The position numbers and the translations under genes are program-made. DNA of 64,000 nucleotides, from positions 4,960,001 through 5,024,000 of the forward strand of contig NZ_JANADO010000001.1 of the NCBI RefSeq assembly GCF_024199845.1, read 5' to 3'. The DNA is from Bradyrhizobium sp. CCGB12. GTDB lineage: Bacteria > Pseudomonadota > Alphaproteobacteria > Rhizobiales > Xanthobacteraceae. Below are positions 8,617 to 16,500 of the stretch, one piece after another. Positions within the stretch are counted from its first letter, which is position 1. Each line of letters starts with the position of its first letter. A model generated the notes under the pieces. The model ran no database searches. It had not been told where the DNA came from and was given only the letters and a program-made list of their open reading frames with translations.

Positions 8617-9696
8617 ATGTCGAACCGGGCAAGACAGTTCGCGATGCGGGCGGCGCTCGTTGTCGCCGTTGCATTCTGCTCGGCCGCGTTCGGCATCGGT
8701 TCGGCCGCGGCTCAGTCGCCCTCGCCCTCGCCGAGCCCCTCGCCGTCGCCTTCTCCCTCGCCCACGCCAAATCCAATTCCGTCGCCGAGCCCGACGCCGA
8801 CCGGCGCGGATTCCAGCGGCAATTCGATCGGCGGCCTCGCCAATCAGCGCTTCAACCAAATGATCACCAACCGCGTGCTTGGCACGGTGCTGCTTGGCGT
8901 CAACGAGCAGGTCAATTGCGGTGACTGCATCAGCGCGTTCGGCTCGGCCGGCTCGTTCTCAGCCGGCATCCACGGCCGCAAGGAGCTGACCAACAATCTG
9001 TCGCTGCTCGCCGGCATCGCCTACACGCATTACGACGAGGGCGGCTACAAGATCACGAGCGCGCCGATCGGGGCCTTCGCGCTGCGTTACGATTTCACCG
9101 ACTGGGGCTCCTCGCGCCCGTTCTTCGACGTCGGCACGATCCTGACGCCGTGGGAGAAGGCGCGCTACACGCGCAGCTACGACACCAACCTCGGCCCCGT
9201 GAACGTGACCAGCTCGACCAACGCCTCGAATTACGCCGTCTATGGCCGCGCCGGATGGATCAGCCGGCTATCGCCGCGCGACGAGGTCGCGGCCTCCGTT
9301 GAGGTCTGGCAGCTCTGGCAGCGCGTGTCGGGCTACACCGACAGCGCAGTCGCCTTCAATCCGTTCGACGCGACGATTGCGACCGGTACCGACCGCACCA
9401 GCCTGGTCAAGATCGGCGGCCAGTGGACGCATCTCTACGGCAGCAACATCGAGACCAACATCAACGGCGGCTGGGTGCAGTCCTTTGCCAGTCACAGCGG
9501 CATCGTGGCGACCGTGACCGGCACCGGCGTGGTGGTGCCGACCATGGGCAACCAGGGCTGGTTCGAATATGGCGGCCGGCTCGGCTTCCGCGTGCAAAAA
9601 GGCTGGATCGTAGATCTCTTCGCCAACGGCACGCTGGGTCCGCAGCCGGTCGGCAACACCATCCACGGCGGCGTGGGACTGCGGATCAATTATTAG
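8617..9696 (+). CDS. Outer-membrane beta-barrel protein with Ser-Pro repeat linker
   Basis: A 359-residue protein. The signal peptide (about residues 1-32, ending AAAQ) is followed by a low-complexity linker of alternating Ser/Thr and Pro (about residues 33-62). Then comes an autotransporter-type beta-barrel of alternating amphipathic strands such as FSAGIHGRKELTNNLSLLAG, ending in the aromatic LRINY. A CGDC pair precedes the barrel. There is no large passenger, so this is a barrel with a short proline-rich stalk rather than a classical autotransporter. It starts two bases after the FecR-domain stop. Together they look like a two-gene envelope module. Confidence 0.85.
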   Translation: MSNRARQFAMRAALVVAVAFCSAAFGIGSAAAQSPSPSPSPSPSPSPSPTPNPIPSPSPTPTGADSSGNSIGGLANQRFNQMITNRVLGTVLLGVNEQVNCGDCISAFGSAGSFSAGIHGRKELTNNLSLLAGIAYTHYDEGGYKITSAPIGAFALRYDFTDWGSSRPFFDVGTILTPWEKARYTRSYDTNLGPVNVTSSTNASNYAVYGRAGWISRLSPRDEVAASVEVWQLWQRVSGYTDSAVAFNPFDATIATGTDRTSLVKIGGQWTHLYGSNIETNINGGWVQSFASHSGIVATVTGTGVVVPTMGNQGWFEYGGRLGFRVQKGWIVDLFANGTLGPQPVGNTIHGGVGLRINY

Positions 9697-9707
9697 CGGG
9701 CGGGCAC

Positions 9708-9810
9708 GGTCTCGTAGGGTGGGCAAAGCGAAAGCGTGCCCACCACTTCTCTTAATCGCGGGCGGATCGTGGGCACGGCGCTACGCGCGCGCCTTTGCCC
9801 ACCCAACGGC
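9708..9810. repeat. Palindromic repeat, family A copy 2
   Basis: Left arm begins GGTCTCGTAGGGTGGGCAAA at 9708 and the right arm ends with CTTTGCCCACCC at 9793-9804. The interior also matches copy 1 (GTGCCCACCA and GTGGGCAC). It overlaps the 3' end of the minus-strand VOC gene (9752-10309) and supplies its stop codon. Confidence 0.85.
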
Positions 9811-10309
9811 ACTTAGTACGTGGCGCCGCCGACTTGCCCTCGAACGCCTGACGCAGAACGTCGACGTCGAGCTTCACCATCTTCATCATGGCCTGCATGG
9901 CGCGCGCAGCCGCCGCCTTGTCCGGGCTCGACAAGAATTCGAATATGGCCTTCGGCACCACCTGCCAGGCCACGCCCCAGCGATCCCTGAGCCAGCCGCA
10001 CTGCTCTTCCTTGCCACCATGCGCCAGGAACGCGCTCCAGACGCTGTCGACCTGGGCCTGGTCATCGCAATCGATCATCAGCGACAGCGCATGGGTGTAT
10101 TCCATCTTCATGCCGCCGTTGAGCGCGACCAGGCGCTGCCCGCCGAGCGTGAACTCGACGACGAGCACCGAGCCCTGCTTGCCGGACGGGCCATCGGAGA
10201 CGTTGCGCTGGACGTGCACGATCTTGGAATTGGGCAGCAGGGAGACGTAGAAGTTCGCGGCTTCTTCGGCATCGCCGTTGAACCACAGGCAGGGCGTGAC
10301 CTTGGACAT
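9752..10309 (-). CDS. VOC-superfamily protein, PhnB/3-demethylubiquinone methyltransferase-like fold
   Basis: A 185-residue protein starting MSKVTPCLWFNGDAEEAANF, the typical opening of PhnB-like VOC proteins, with SLLPNSKI, LVALNGG and CGWLRDRWGVAWQVVP following. The ATG at 10309 has AGGAGC upstream. Family members have a glyoxalase-like fold; the enzyme activity of this branch is mostly uncharacterised. The normal domain ends near AFEGKSAAP. The last roughly 20 residues (starting RTKCRWVGKG) are encoded by the palindromic repeat, and a one-base shift would instead end at a stop three codons later. The extension therefore looks like a repeat-caused tail. Followed in tandem orientation by a second VOC gene upstream. 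Confidence 0.85.
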   Translation of the reverse strand: MSKVTPCLWFNGDAEEAANFYVSLLPNSKIVHVQRNVSDGPSGKQGSVLVVEFTLGGQRLVALNGGMKMEYTHALSLMIDCDDQAQVDSVWSAFLAHGGKEEQCGWLRDRWGVAWQVVPKAIFEFLSSPDKAAAARAMQAMMKMVKLDVDVLRQAFEGKSAAPRTKCRWVGKGARVAPCPRSARD

Positions 10310-10335
10310 TCGAATGCTCCTGTTCTGAGCTGCAA

Positions 10336-10764
10336 TCAGGCGTTCGCCATCCCGGGCTGCAGAGGCGCGGCCGCGAGATCCATCCAGTTCACACCCCACA
10401 TATGGCCATCGGGATCCTCGAAGCTGCGGCCATACATGAAGCTATATTCGTCCTTCGGGCTGGGATCGGCCACCCCACCCGCAGCCTCAGCCCTGGCGAC
10501 GATATCGTCGACCTCGCTGCGGCTGTCCGCGGACAGGCAGAACAGGACCTGGTTCGAGGTCTTGGCATCCGCGATTGGCTTCGGCGTGAACTTGCGGAAC
10601 TTGTCGTGGGTCAGCAGCATGGCGAAAATGGTCTCGGAAAAGACCATGCAGCTTGCGGTGTCGTCGCAAAATTGCGGGTTCTTGACCGCGCCGACCGCCT
10701 CATAGAAGGCGGTGGCGCGCTTGAGGTCGGTCACCGGCAGGTTGACGAAGATCATCTTGGGCAT
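10336..10764 (-). CDS. VOC-family glyoxalase/bleomycin-resistance-like protein
   Basis: A 142-residue protein of the vicinal-oxygen-chelate superfamily. It opens MPKMIFVNLPVTDLKRATAF, has FAMLLTHDKFRKF in the middle and ends with FEDPDGHMWGVNWMD, where the usual C-terminal metal-ligand region lies. This matches the lactoylglutathione-lyase-like family widespread in soil bacteria. AGGAGC precedes the ATG at 10764. It lies 26 bases upstream of the PhnB-like gene on the same strand, so they are probably one transcript. The substrate is unknown. Confidence 0.88.
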   Translation of the reverse strand: MPKMIFVNLPVTDLKRATAFYEAVGAVKNPQFCDDTASCMVFSETIFAMLLTHDKFRKFTPKPIADAKTSNQVLFCLSADSRSEVDDIVARAEAAGGVADPSPKDEYSFMYGRSFEDPDGHMWGVNWMDLAAAPLQPGMANA

Positions 10765-10894
10765 CGGAAGCTCCTTGGCGGGGTTCTGCCCAAGGACGGA
10801 TGCGCCGACGGCCACCCGACATAGCTTCCGGATATTTTTTTAAGGCCGCGCATGCGGGGTTCTGTCGCACCGAACCCCGCTCCCCTCGGCAGCC

Positions 10895-11407
10895 TTACTT
10901 CTTCTCGTTCGGATCGCGGTGCACCGGATCGATCCACAGCACGGTCTCGGGCTTCTCGATCGGCTCGATGTCGAGATTGATCGCCACCGCCTCGCCGTCG
11001 CTGCGCACCAGCACGCATTCCAGCACCTCGTCGGGGCTGGCGTTGATCTCCTGATGCGGGACGTAGGGCGGGACGAAGATGAAATCGCCGGGACCCGCCT
11101 CTGCGGTGAATTGCAGTCTCTCGCCCCAGCGCATCCGCGCCTTGCCCTTCACGACATAAATGACGCTTTCGAGATGACCGTGGTGATGCGCACCGGTCTT
11201 GGCGTCGGGCTTGATGCTGACCGTGCCTGCCCACAATTTCTGCGCACCGACCCGTGCGAAGTTGATGGCGGCCGCGCGGTCCATGCCGGCCGTCGACGGC
11301 ACATTGGTGTCGAGCTGGTTGCCGGGAATGACACGCACGCCGTCATGTTTCCAGCGATCGTCGTGATCGTGGTCATGGTGGGAATGCGAATGATCATGGC
11401 CGGTCAT
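10895..11407 (-). CDS. Cupin-domain protein with histidine-rich N-terminus
   Basis: A 170-residue protein. Residues 2-20 are dominated by His and Asp (TGHDHSHSHHDHDHDD), followed by a single cupin barrel with metal-ligand motif AHHHGHLESVIYVVKGKARM and second motif PGDFIFVPPYVPHQEIN. The His-rich tail could bind Zn, Ni or Cu, for storage or delivery to the cupin site. The start at 11407 gives the shortest frame containing the whole His tail; longer in-frame starts would read into the promoter region of CsbD. It is divergent from csbD. The reaction is unknown. Confidence 0.85.
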   Translation of the reverse strand: MTGHDHSHSHHDHDHDDRWKHDGVRVIPGNQLDTNVPSTAGMDRAAAINFARVGAQKLWAGTVSIKPDAKTGAHHHGHLESVIYVVKGKARMRWGERLQFTAEAGPGDFIFVPPYVPHQEINASPDEVLECVLVRSDGEAVAINLDIEPIEKPETVLWIDPVHRDPNEKK

Positions 11408-11479
11408 GGGACTTGCTTTCTGTTGGTTCCGTCCGCGGCAAACTAACCCAAAGCTGCGCCTGCTAGCCATACCAAATTC

Positions 11480-11504
11480 GGAACCCCCATAGCCGTAAGA
11501 TGTT
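11480..11504 (+). promoter_or_regulatory. EcfG-type general stress promoter for csbD
   Basis: GGAAC at 11480-11484, a 16-base spacer and TGTT at 11501-11504 resemble the alphaproteobacterial general-stress sigma EcfG consensus GGAAC-N16/17-CGTT with one mismatch. It lies 31 bases before the csbD ATG, which fits a promoter and leader with the AAGGAGAG ribosome binding site. Confidence 0.5.
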
Positions 11505-11535
11505 GTCGTTGCGAGCAATCTGAAAGGAGAGTTTC

Positions 11536-11754
11536 ATGGGTAGCACGAGCGACAAGATCAAGGGCACCGCCAACGAGGCAATCGGCAAGGCCAAGCAGGG
11601 CATCGGTGAAGCCACCGGCTCCGACCGCATGAAGGGCGAAGGCGCGGTCCAGGAGGTGAAGGGCAAGGGCCAGCAGGCCATGGGCGATGCCAAGGACGCC
11701 GCGAAGGACGCGATGGATCGCGCCGCGGCTGCGGCACGTCGCGCAACAGAGTGA
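11536..11754 (+). CDS. csbD: CsbD family stress protein
   Basis: A 72-residue hydrophilic, helical protein: [20 protein letters not shown] opens it, then [20 protein letters not shown], the duplicated amphipathic CsbD motif. CsbD proteins are among the most abundant general-stress products in bacteria; their biochemical role is not known. AAGGAGAG lies just upstream of the ATG. An EcfG-like promoter precedes the gene and an intrinsic terminator follows it, so it forms a complete single-gene transcription unit. Confidence 0.93.
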   Translation: MGSTSDKIKGTANEAIGKAKQGIGEATGSDRMKGEGAVQEVKGKGQQAMGDAKDAAKDAMDRAAAAARRATE

Positions 11755-11778
11755 CGCCCCTAGAGCTGAGAAGCGAAA

Positions 11779-11805
11779 AGACCGGCCGAGAGGCCGGTCT
11801 TTTTG
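11779..11805 (+). terminator. Intrinsic terminator of csbD
   Basis: Perfect stem GACCGGCC / GGCCGGTC (11780-11787 and 11792-11799) with a GAGA loop, followed by five T. It sits 25 bases after the csbD stop. Confidence 0.92.
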
Positions 11806-11822
11806 TTTCACGCTATTTTCTC

Positions 11823-11853
11823 CGTCATGGCCGGGCTTGCCCCGGCCATGACG
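11823..11853. repeat. Palindromic repeat, family B copy 1
   Basis: Perfect 13-base stem CGTCATGGCCGGG / CCCGGCCATGACG with a CTTGC loop, between the convergent csbD and FKBP genes. The same hairpin occurs twice in the larger element at 30924-31015. It may also act as a bidirectional transcription stop for the FKBP gene. Confidence 0.88.
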
Positions 11854-11869
11854 ACGTGGGGACCTTCGC

Positions 11870-12334
11870 TCACTTCACCGCGAGCAATTCCACGTCGAAC
11901 ATCAGCGTCGCGTTCGGCGGGATCACGCCGCCGGCACCGCGGGCGCCGTAGCCGAGCTGCGGCGGGATGATCAGCGTGCGCTTGCCGCCGACCTTCATCG
12001 AGGCGACGCCCTCGTCCCAGCCGGCGATGACGCGGCCCTTGCCGATCGGGAATTCGAACGGCTCGTTGCGGTCGACCGATGAGTCGAATTTCTTGCCCTT
12101 CTGGCCGTTCTCGTAGAGCCAGCCGGTGTAGTGCATCACGCAGATCTGGCCCGGCTTTGGCGAAGCGCCAGTGCCGACGACGCCGTCGATGATCTGCAAG
12201 CCTGAAGCTGTGGTCATGGTCTTTCCTGCGGTCTGGGCCGAGGCCGGGGTGGAAACGAAATGCGACACGCTGGCGATCACGGTGATCGCGAGTGCCGACA
12301 TCAGGGCGAGGAGCGCGCGCTGGAAACGCTGCAT
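11870..12334 (-). CDS. FKBP-type peptidyl-prolyl cis-trans isomerase, exported
   Basis: A 154-residue protein with an N-terminal signal peptide or anchor (about residues 1-34) and one complete FKBP domain: [54 protein letters not shown] and [14 protein letters not shown]. The active-site aromatic and acidic residues (Tyr, Phe, Asp of the YTGWL/FDSS segment, Trp of AGWDEG) are present. It should catalyse prolyl isomerisation in periplasmic protein folding. GGAAGG lies upstream of the ATG at 12334. Convergent with csbD. Confidence 0.93.
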   Translation of the reverse strand: MQRFQRALLALMSALAITVIASVSHFVSTPASAQTAGKTMTTASGLQIIDGVVGTGASPKPGQICVMHYTGWLYENGQKGKKFDSSVDRNEPFEFPIGKGRVIAGWDEGVASMKVGGKRTLIIPPQLGYGARGAGGVIPPNATLMFDVELLAVK

Positions 12335-12394
12335 AAGGCACCTTCCGTTTGAGGCGGGAGGTGTCTAGCGCAACGCGGATGAGGTTTCCACCCC

Positions 12395-14686
12395 TCACAC
12401 CTCGATATTTTCCAGCCGGACCGGAAGCTTGCGGATGCGCTGGCCCGTCGCATGATGGATCGCATTGCAGATCGCCGCATTGGTGCCGACATTGCCGAGC
12501 TCGCCGAGTCCTTTCACGCCGGCGGGGTTGATGTGATCATCCTGCTCGGAGAGCAAAATGACCTCGACGCCGGAGACGTCCGCATTCACGGGCACCAGGT
12601 AGTCGGCAAGATTGTCGTTGACGTAGCGCGCGGTGCGCTCGTCGATCTCGGTGGCCTCCAGCAGCGCCGACGACATGCCCCAGATGAGTCCGCCCATCAG
12701 CTGGCTGCGCGCCGTGCGCGGGTTCATGATGCGGCCTCCGGTGAAAGCGCCGACCAGACGGGGGCAGCGGATCTCGTGCGTGAAGCGGTTGATGCGGACC
12801 TCGACGAACTCCGCACCGAACGCATAGGCGATCTGGTCTTTCATCGAGTGACCGCCCACGAGCCGCACCTGCCCGCTATGCATGGCGCGGAAGGAATCCA
12901 GCGGCGCGCCGTCCGGCTTCCACTCGCCATATTCCTCGACGACGCCGACACCGAGCGCGTCGAAGGCCTTCTCCAGGTCGAGCGGGCGGTCGCCCTTCGC
13001 CGCCTGCGTGGCCGGTGTCTGGCCGATGCCCACGGTCTCCTTGGCCTTGTCCGTCAGGCTCTGGCTCGGCATCACCGCCCTGAACAGGCGCTGCCGGATC
13101 TGGTCGCACACCATCATCACCGCGGAGCAGGTGCTGGCCGTGGAGTTCGAGCCTCCGGCAACGGGCGCCGGCGGCAGATCGCTGTCGCCGATGAAGACCG
13201 CGACCTTCTCGAGCGGCACGCCGAGCCGCTCTGACGCGATCTGGGCGATGACGGTGTAGGCGCCGGTCCCGATCTCGTGGCCGGCGATCTCGACGCGGGT
13301 ACGGCCGTCGCGCTGGAGCCGCACCCGCGCAGCGGCCGGCCCCATCTGCGTCGGATAGCAGGTTGAGGCACAGCCATAGCCGATCAGCCAGTCGCCGTCC
13401 GACATCGATTTTGGTTGCGGCGAGCGCTGCGCCCAGCCGAACGCCTTGGCGGCCTCGTCGAAACAGGCCATCAGCGAGCGCGACGTATAGGGCTTGCCGG
13501 TGATCGGCTCGTTGGTGGTGTCGTTGATGCGGCGAAGCTCGACCGGATCCATGTTCAGTTTCACCGCCAGCTCGTCCATCGCGCTCTCCAGGGCGAACAG
13601 ATACGGCACCTCCGGTGGCGAGCGCATGAAGCCTGGCGTGTTGCGGTCGGCGCGCACGATCGAGACGAGGCTGTCGACATTCGGACAGGCATAGAGCCGG
13701 GTCGTCGTCTTGGTGCCGCCGACGCAATAGGCGTCGGGGCGCGAAGAGACCTCGGCGCCCTCGTGCCTGAGCGCGACCAGCTTGCCGTCGCGGCGCGCAC
13801 CAAGCTTGATCTCGTGGCGGGTCTCGGCGCGATGGGTGGTGATGGTAAAGCCCTGGTCGCGGGTCGGGACCAGCTTGATCGGCCGGTTCAGGCGCTTGGC
13901 GATAGCGGCGATGATGGCGGTGCGCGGTGTCATCGAGCCGCGCGAGCCGAAGCCACCGCCGACATAGGGATTGACCACGCGCACCTTGTCGGCGTCGATG
14001 CCGAGCTGTTCGGCGACGCCGTTCTTCAGGCCGTAGACGAACTGGCTTGGCTCGTAGATGACGAGGTTGTCGCCCATCCAGGCGCAGCTCGTCGAGAACA
14101 ACTCCATCGGATTGTGATGCTGCGTCGGCGTTTCGTAGGAGGCGGTCAGCTTGACCTCGGCCTCGTCGAACGCCTTCGCGAAATCACCCACCTTCGGGTC
14201 TTCCTTGAACTGTGCATTCTGCCCCTTCGCGGCCGCCGTGGTCGTCCCGGGCGAGTCGAAGGTCGCGCTGGGCGCGGTGGCCGTGTAACTGACCTTGACG
14301 CGGTTGGCGGCCTCGCGCGCCGCCTCGTAGCTTTCGGCAATGACCACCGCGATGATCTGGCCGTCATGGGCGATATCGGCCGACTTCAGCGGCTGGATCG
14401 TCGTGCCCGCATGGCCGCCATTGCTGAACAGCTTCGACTCCTTCAGCTTCGGCGCGTTCTCGTGGGTGACGATGTCGATCACGCCGCGGACGCGCCTGGC
14501 ATCATCGAGATCGAAGCTGTCGATCCGTCCCTTGGCAATCGCGCTGGTGACGAGGAACGCATAGGCGGGGTCGGCGAGCGGCATGTCGGACGCATAGGTC
14601 GCGCGTCCCGTGACCTTTACGACCGCGTCATAACGCGGCACAGGCTTGCCCATGTTCGCCTTCGGCTCGGGAGCAGCAGCGGTCAT
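12395..14686 (-). CDS. paoC: Molybdopterin-binding subunit of PaoABC-type aldehyde oxidoreductase
   Basis: A 763-residue protein of the xanthine-oxidase family large subunit. It has the N-terminal hammerhead domain (RYDAVVKVTGRATYASDMPL), the molybdenum-cofactor regions (NPYVGGGFGSRG, GHEIGTGAYTVIAQIASERLG) and the catalytic glutamate near residue 729 in GVKGLGELGNVG. Together with the next two genes it makes a periplasmic three-subunit enzyme oxidising aldehydes to acids. The start at 14686 has GGAGA upstream and lies two bases after the FAD-subunit stop, indicating translational coupling. No dedicated cofactor-insertion chaperone (PaoD/XdhC-like) is adjacent, which is usual for the E. coli operon, so it must be supplied elsewhere. 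Confidence 0.92.
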   Translation of the reverse strand: MTAAAPEPKANMGKPVPRYDAVVKVTGRATYASDMPLADPAYAFLVTSAIAKGRIDSFDLDDARRVRGVIDIVTHENAPKLKESKLFSNGGHAGTTIQPLKSADIAHDGQIIAVVIAESYEAAREAANRVKVSYTATAPSATFDSPGTTTAAAKGQNAQFKEDPKVGDFAKAFDEAEVKLTASYETPTQHHNPMELFSTSCAWMGDNLVIYEPSQFVYGLKNGVAEQLGIDADKVRVVNPYVGGGFGSRGSMTPRTAIIAAIAKRLNRPIKLVPTRDQGFTITTHRAETRHEIKLGARRDGKLVALRHEGAEVSSRPDAYCVGGTKTTTRLYACPNVDSLVSIVRADRNTPGFMRSPPEVPYLFALESAMDELAVKLNMDPVELRRINDTTNEPITGKPYTSRSLMACFDEAAKAFGWAQRSPQPKSMSDGDWLIGYGCASTCYPTQMGPAAARVRLQRDGRTRVEIAGHEIGTGAYTVIAQIASERLGVPLEKVAVFIGDSDLPPAPVAGGSNSTASTCSAVMMVCDQIRQRLFRAVMPSQSLTDKAKETVGIGQTPATQAAKGDRPLDLEKAFDALGVGVVEEYGEWKPDGAPLDSFRAMHSGQVRLVGGHSMKDQIAYAFGAEFVEVRINRFTHEIRCPRLVGAFTGGRIMNPRTARSQLMGGLIWGMSSALLEATEIDERTARYVNDNLADYLVPVNADVSGVEVILLSEQDDHINPAGVKGLGELGNVGTNAAICNAIHHATGQRIRKLPVRLENIEV

Positions 14687-14688
14687 GA

Positions 14689-15705
14689 TCAGATCTCCAT
14701 CGTTACGGCTTGCTGGAGCGCGCGTGCCACCACGCGCTTGCCGAGCGCGATCTTGAAACTGTTGTGCCGCCGCCCCCTGGCGTCTGCGAAAGCGGCATCG
14801 GCGACGCGCTGCGCCAGGGCCTCGTCGAATTTCTGTCCCTTCAAGAGCGCCTCCGCCTCGCGCGCTCGCCAGGGTACGGTGGCGACACCCCCGAGCGCGA
14901 CGCGCGCGTCACGAATCGTGCCGTCCTGCACGTCGAGCGCGACCGCAGCCGAGGACAGCGCGAACTCGTAGGATTGCCGGTCGCGCGCCTTGAGATACAC
15001 CGAGCGCGGCCAGCGCCCGGGCATAGCAAAGGCCGAGATCAACTCGCCGGGCTGAAGCGTGGTCTCGATGTCGGGCGTACTGCCCGGTGCCTTGTGGAGC
15101 TGCGCGAACGGCATGCTGCGCGTGCCGGCCTTGCCCGTGATCTCGACCATGGCATCGAGTGCAATCAACGCCTGCGCGAAATCGCCGGGATAGGTCGCGA
15201 TGCATTGATCGGAGACGCCGAGCACAGCATGCATGCGGTTGACGCCGTCCATGGCCGCGCAGCCGGAGCCTGGATTGCGCTTGTTGCAATGCTCATAAGA
15301 AACATCGCGGAAATAGCTGCAACGCGTTCGCTGCATCACGTTGCCGCCGAGCGTTGCCATGTTGCGCAGCTGGGCGCTCGCCGCGAGCTTCAGGGAATTG
15401 GCAATCACCGGGTAGTTGCGCTCGATCTCGTCATGCGCGGCCACATCGGACATCTTCGCGAGCGCACCGAGCCGCAAGCTGTCGCCCTTGGGCTCGATCG
15501 CCGACCAGGCCTGCGCCAGCGGATTGATATCGACGATCGCGGCCGGCCGCATCACGTCCAGCTTCATCAGATCGAGCAGCGTGGTGCCGCCCGCGAGCGG
15601 CTGCGCGGGGGCCTGGGTCAGCGGATTGTTCGCGGCCGCGGCGGCGCCGAGCGCCTGCACGGCCATGTCAGGGTCTGTTGCCCTCTGATACGAAAACGGT
15701 CGCAT
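14689..15705 (-). CDS. paoB: FAD-binding subunit of PaoABC-type aldehyde oxidoreductase
   Basis: A 338-residue protein of the CO-dehydrogenase flavoprotein family. It has the FAD-binding AGGTTLLDLMKLDV and NMATLGGNVMQRTRC motifs. The segment RCSYFRDVSYEHCNK with GSGC downstream and a later Cys (DQCIATYPG) corresponds to the extra [4Fe-4S] insertion that distinguishes PaoB-type subunits from ordinary xanthine dehydrogenase flavoproteins. It relays electrons from the molybdenum subunit's iron-sulfur chain to the acceptor. It starts four bases after the iron-sulfur subunit stop. The organisation A-B-C is the same as in E. coli paoABC. Confidence 0.92.
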   Translation of the reverse strand: MRPFSYQRATDPDMAVQALGAAAAANNPLTQAPAQPLAGGTTLLDLMKLDVMRPAAIVDINPLAQAWSAIEPKGDSLRLGALAKMSDVAAHDEIERNYPVIANSLKLAASAQLRNMATLGGNVMQRTRCSYFRDVSYEHCNKRNPGSGCAAMDGVNRMHAVLGVSDQCIATYPGDFAQALIALDAMVEITGKAGTRSMPFAQLHKAPGSTPDIETTLQPGELISAFAMPGRWPRSVYLKARDRQSYEFALSSAAVALDVQDGTIRDARVALGGVATVPWRAREAEALLKGQKFDEALAQRVADAAFADARGRRHNSFKIALGKRVVARALQQAVTMEI

Positions 15706-15709
15706 GCGC

Positions 15710-16324
15710 CTAGCCTTTCATGATCTCGGGCGCGGCCTGCTTCACCGCGGCGACGATGTTGGGATAGGCGGCACAGCGGCAGATGTTGCCGCTCATATAT
15801 TCGCGGATGTCGGCCTCGTTGTTTGCGTGGCCCTCCTTGACGCAGGCGACGGCCGACATGATCTGGCCGGGCGTGCAATAGCCGCACTGGAACGCGTCGT
15901 TGTCGATGAAGGCCTGCTGCATCGGATGCAGACGGTCGTCGGTGGCGAGGCCTTCGATCGTCGTGACCTCCTGCCCTTCGGCGGCAAGCGCAAGGGTCAG
16001 GCACGACACCACGCGCCGGTCGTCGATCAGCACCGTGCAGGCGCCGCATTGGCCGTGATCGCAGCCCTTCTTGCTGCCGGTGAGCTTCAGATGCTCGCGC
16101 AACGCGTCGAGCAGCGTGGTGCGCGCATCGATGCTCAGGCGCTTGTCCTTGCCGTTGACGCGAAGCGTGACGTCGACGGGAAGCGCCGGATCCCGGGCGA
16201 CCGGCGCATTCGCATCCTGCGTGGCGGCACGCGCCGTCATCGGGACGAGCGCGCTCCCGGCGGCGCCGGCGATGAAGGCGCGCCGATCGAATCCGGATGC
16301 GTTGGAACTTGATTTGTCGGACAT
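15710..16324 (-). CDS. paoA: [2Fe-2S] subunit of PaoABC-type aldehyde oxidoreductase, Tat-exported
   Basis: A 204-residue protein with a Tat signal (FDRRAFIAGAAGSALVP) and two [2Fe-2S] domains. The plant-ferredoxin-like one has CDHGQCGACTVLIDDR with a further Cys in VVSCLTLA. The helical one has CGYCTPGQIM and ICRCAAYPNIV. All eight ligands are visible. The twin-arginine signal indicates that the folded complex is exported to the periplasm. GGAGG precedes the ATG at 16324, which fixes the start over an ATG 17 codons upstream. First gene of the paoABC operon. Confidence 0.92.
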   Translation of the reverse strand: MSDKSSSNASGFDRRAFIAGAAGSALVPMTARAATQDANAPVARDPALPVDVTLRVNGKDKRLSIDARTTLLDALREHLKLTGSKKGCDHGQCGACTVLIDDRRVVSCLTLALAAEGQEVTTIEGLATDDRLHPMQQAFIDNDAFQCGYCTPGQIMSAVACVKEGHANNEADIREYMSGNICRCAAYPNIVAAVKQAAPEIMKG

Positions 16325-16415
16325 GGACGGCCTCCGCCGCTGGCAAGAACAGCAGCGCACGCCTGCACCGCTCATCGCCCCTTAACTGGGAGCGATGAGC
16401 GCAGTTCCGAACGAG

Positions 16416-16449
16416 AAAGGGCGACGCAGCAATTGCCGCGTCACCCTTT
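16416..16449 (-). terminator. Hairpin between ggt and paoA (probable terminator)
   Basis: AAAGGGCGACGCAGC pairs with GCCGCGTCACCCTTT (15 base pairs with two mismatches) around an AATT loop. It lies 52 bases after the gamma-glutamyltransferase stop in the direction of transcription, before the paoA leader. The downstream T-run is weak (CTTTCTCGTT), so termination efficiency is uncertain. Confidence 0.55.
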
Positions 16450-16500
16450 GTCAAATCTTCCTGATCCTGATGCGAGGAACTTCGCCCCGCGCGCTTGTGA

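Noticed and set aside
8728..8806. Possible phase-variable tract encoding the Ser-Pro linker
   Set aside because: The hexamer units are not identical, so slippage is less likely; protein-level repetition explains the tract.
7867..9696. A 609-codon single frame through the FecR and barrel region
   Set aside because: Its first 250 codons are a wrong-frame reading of the FecR gene. The barrel gene has its own ATG at 8617 with a signal peptide.
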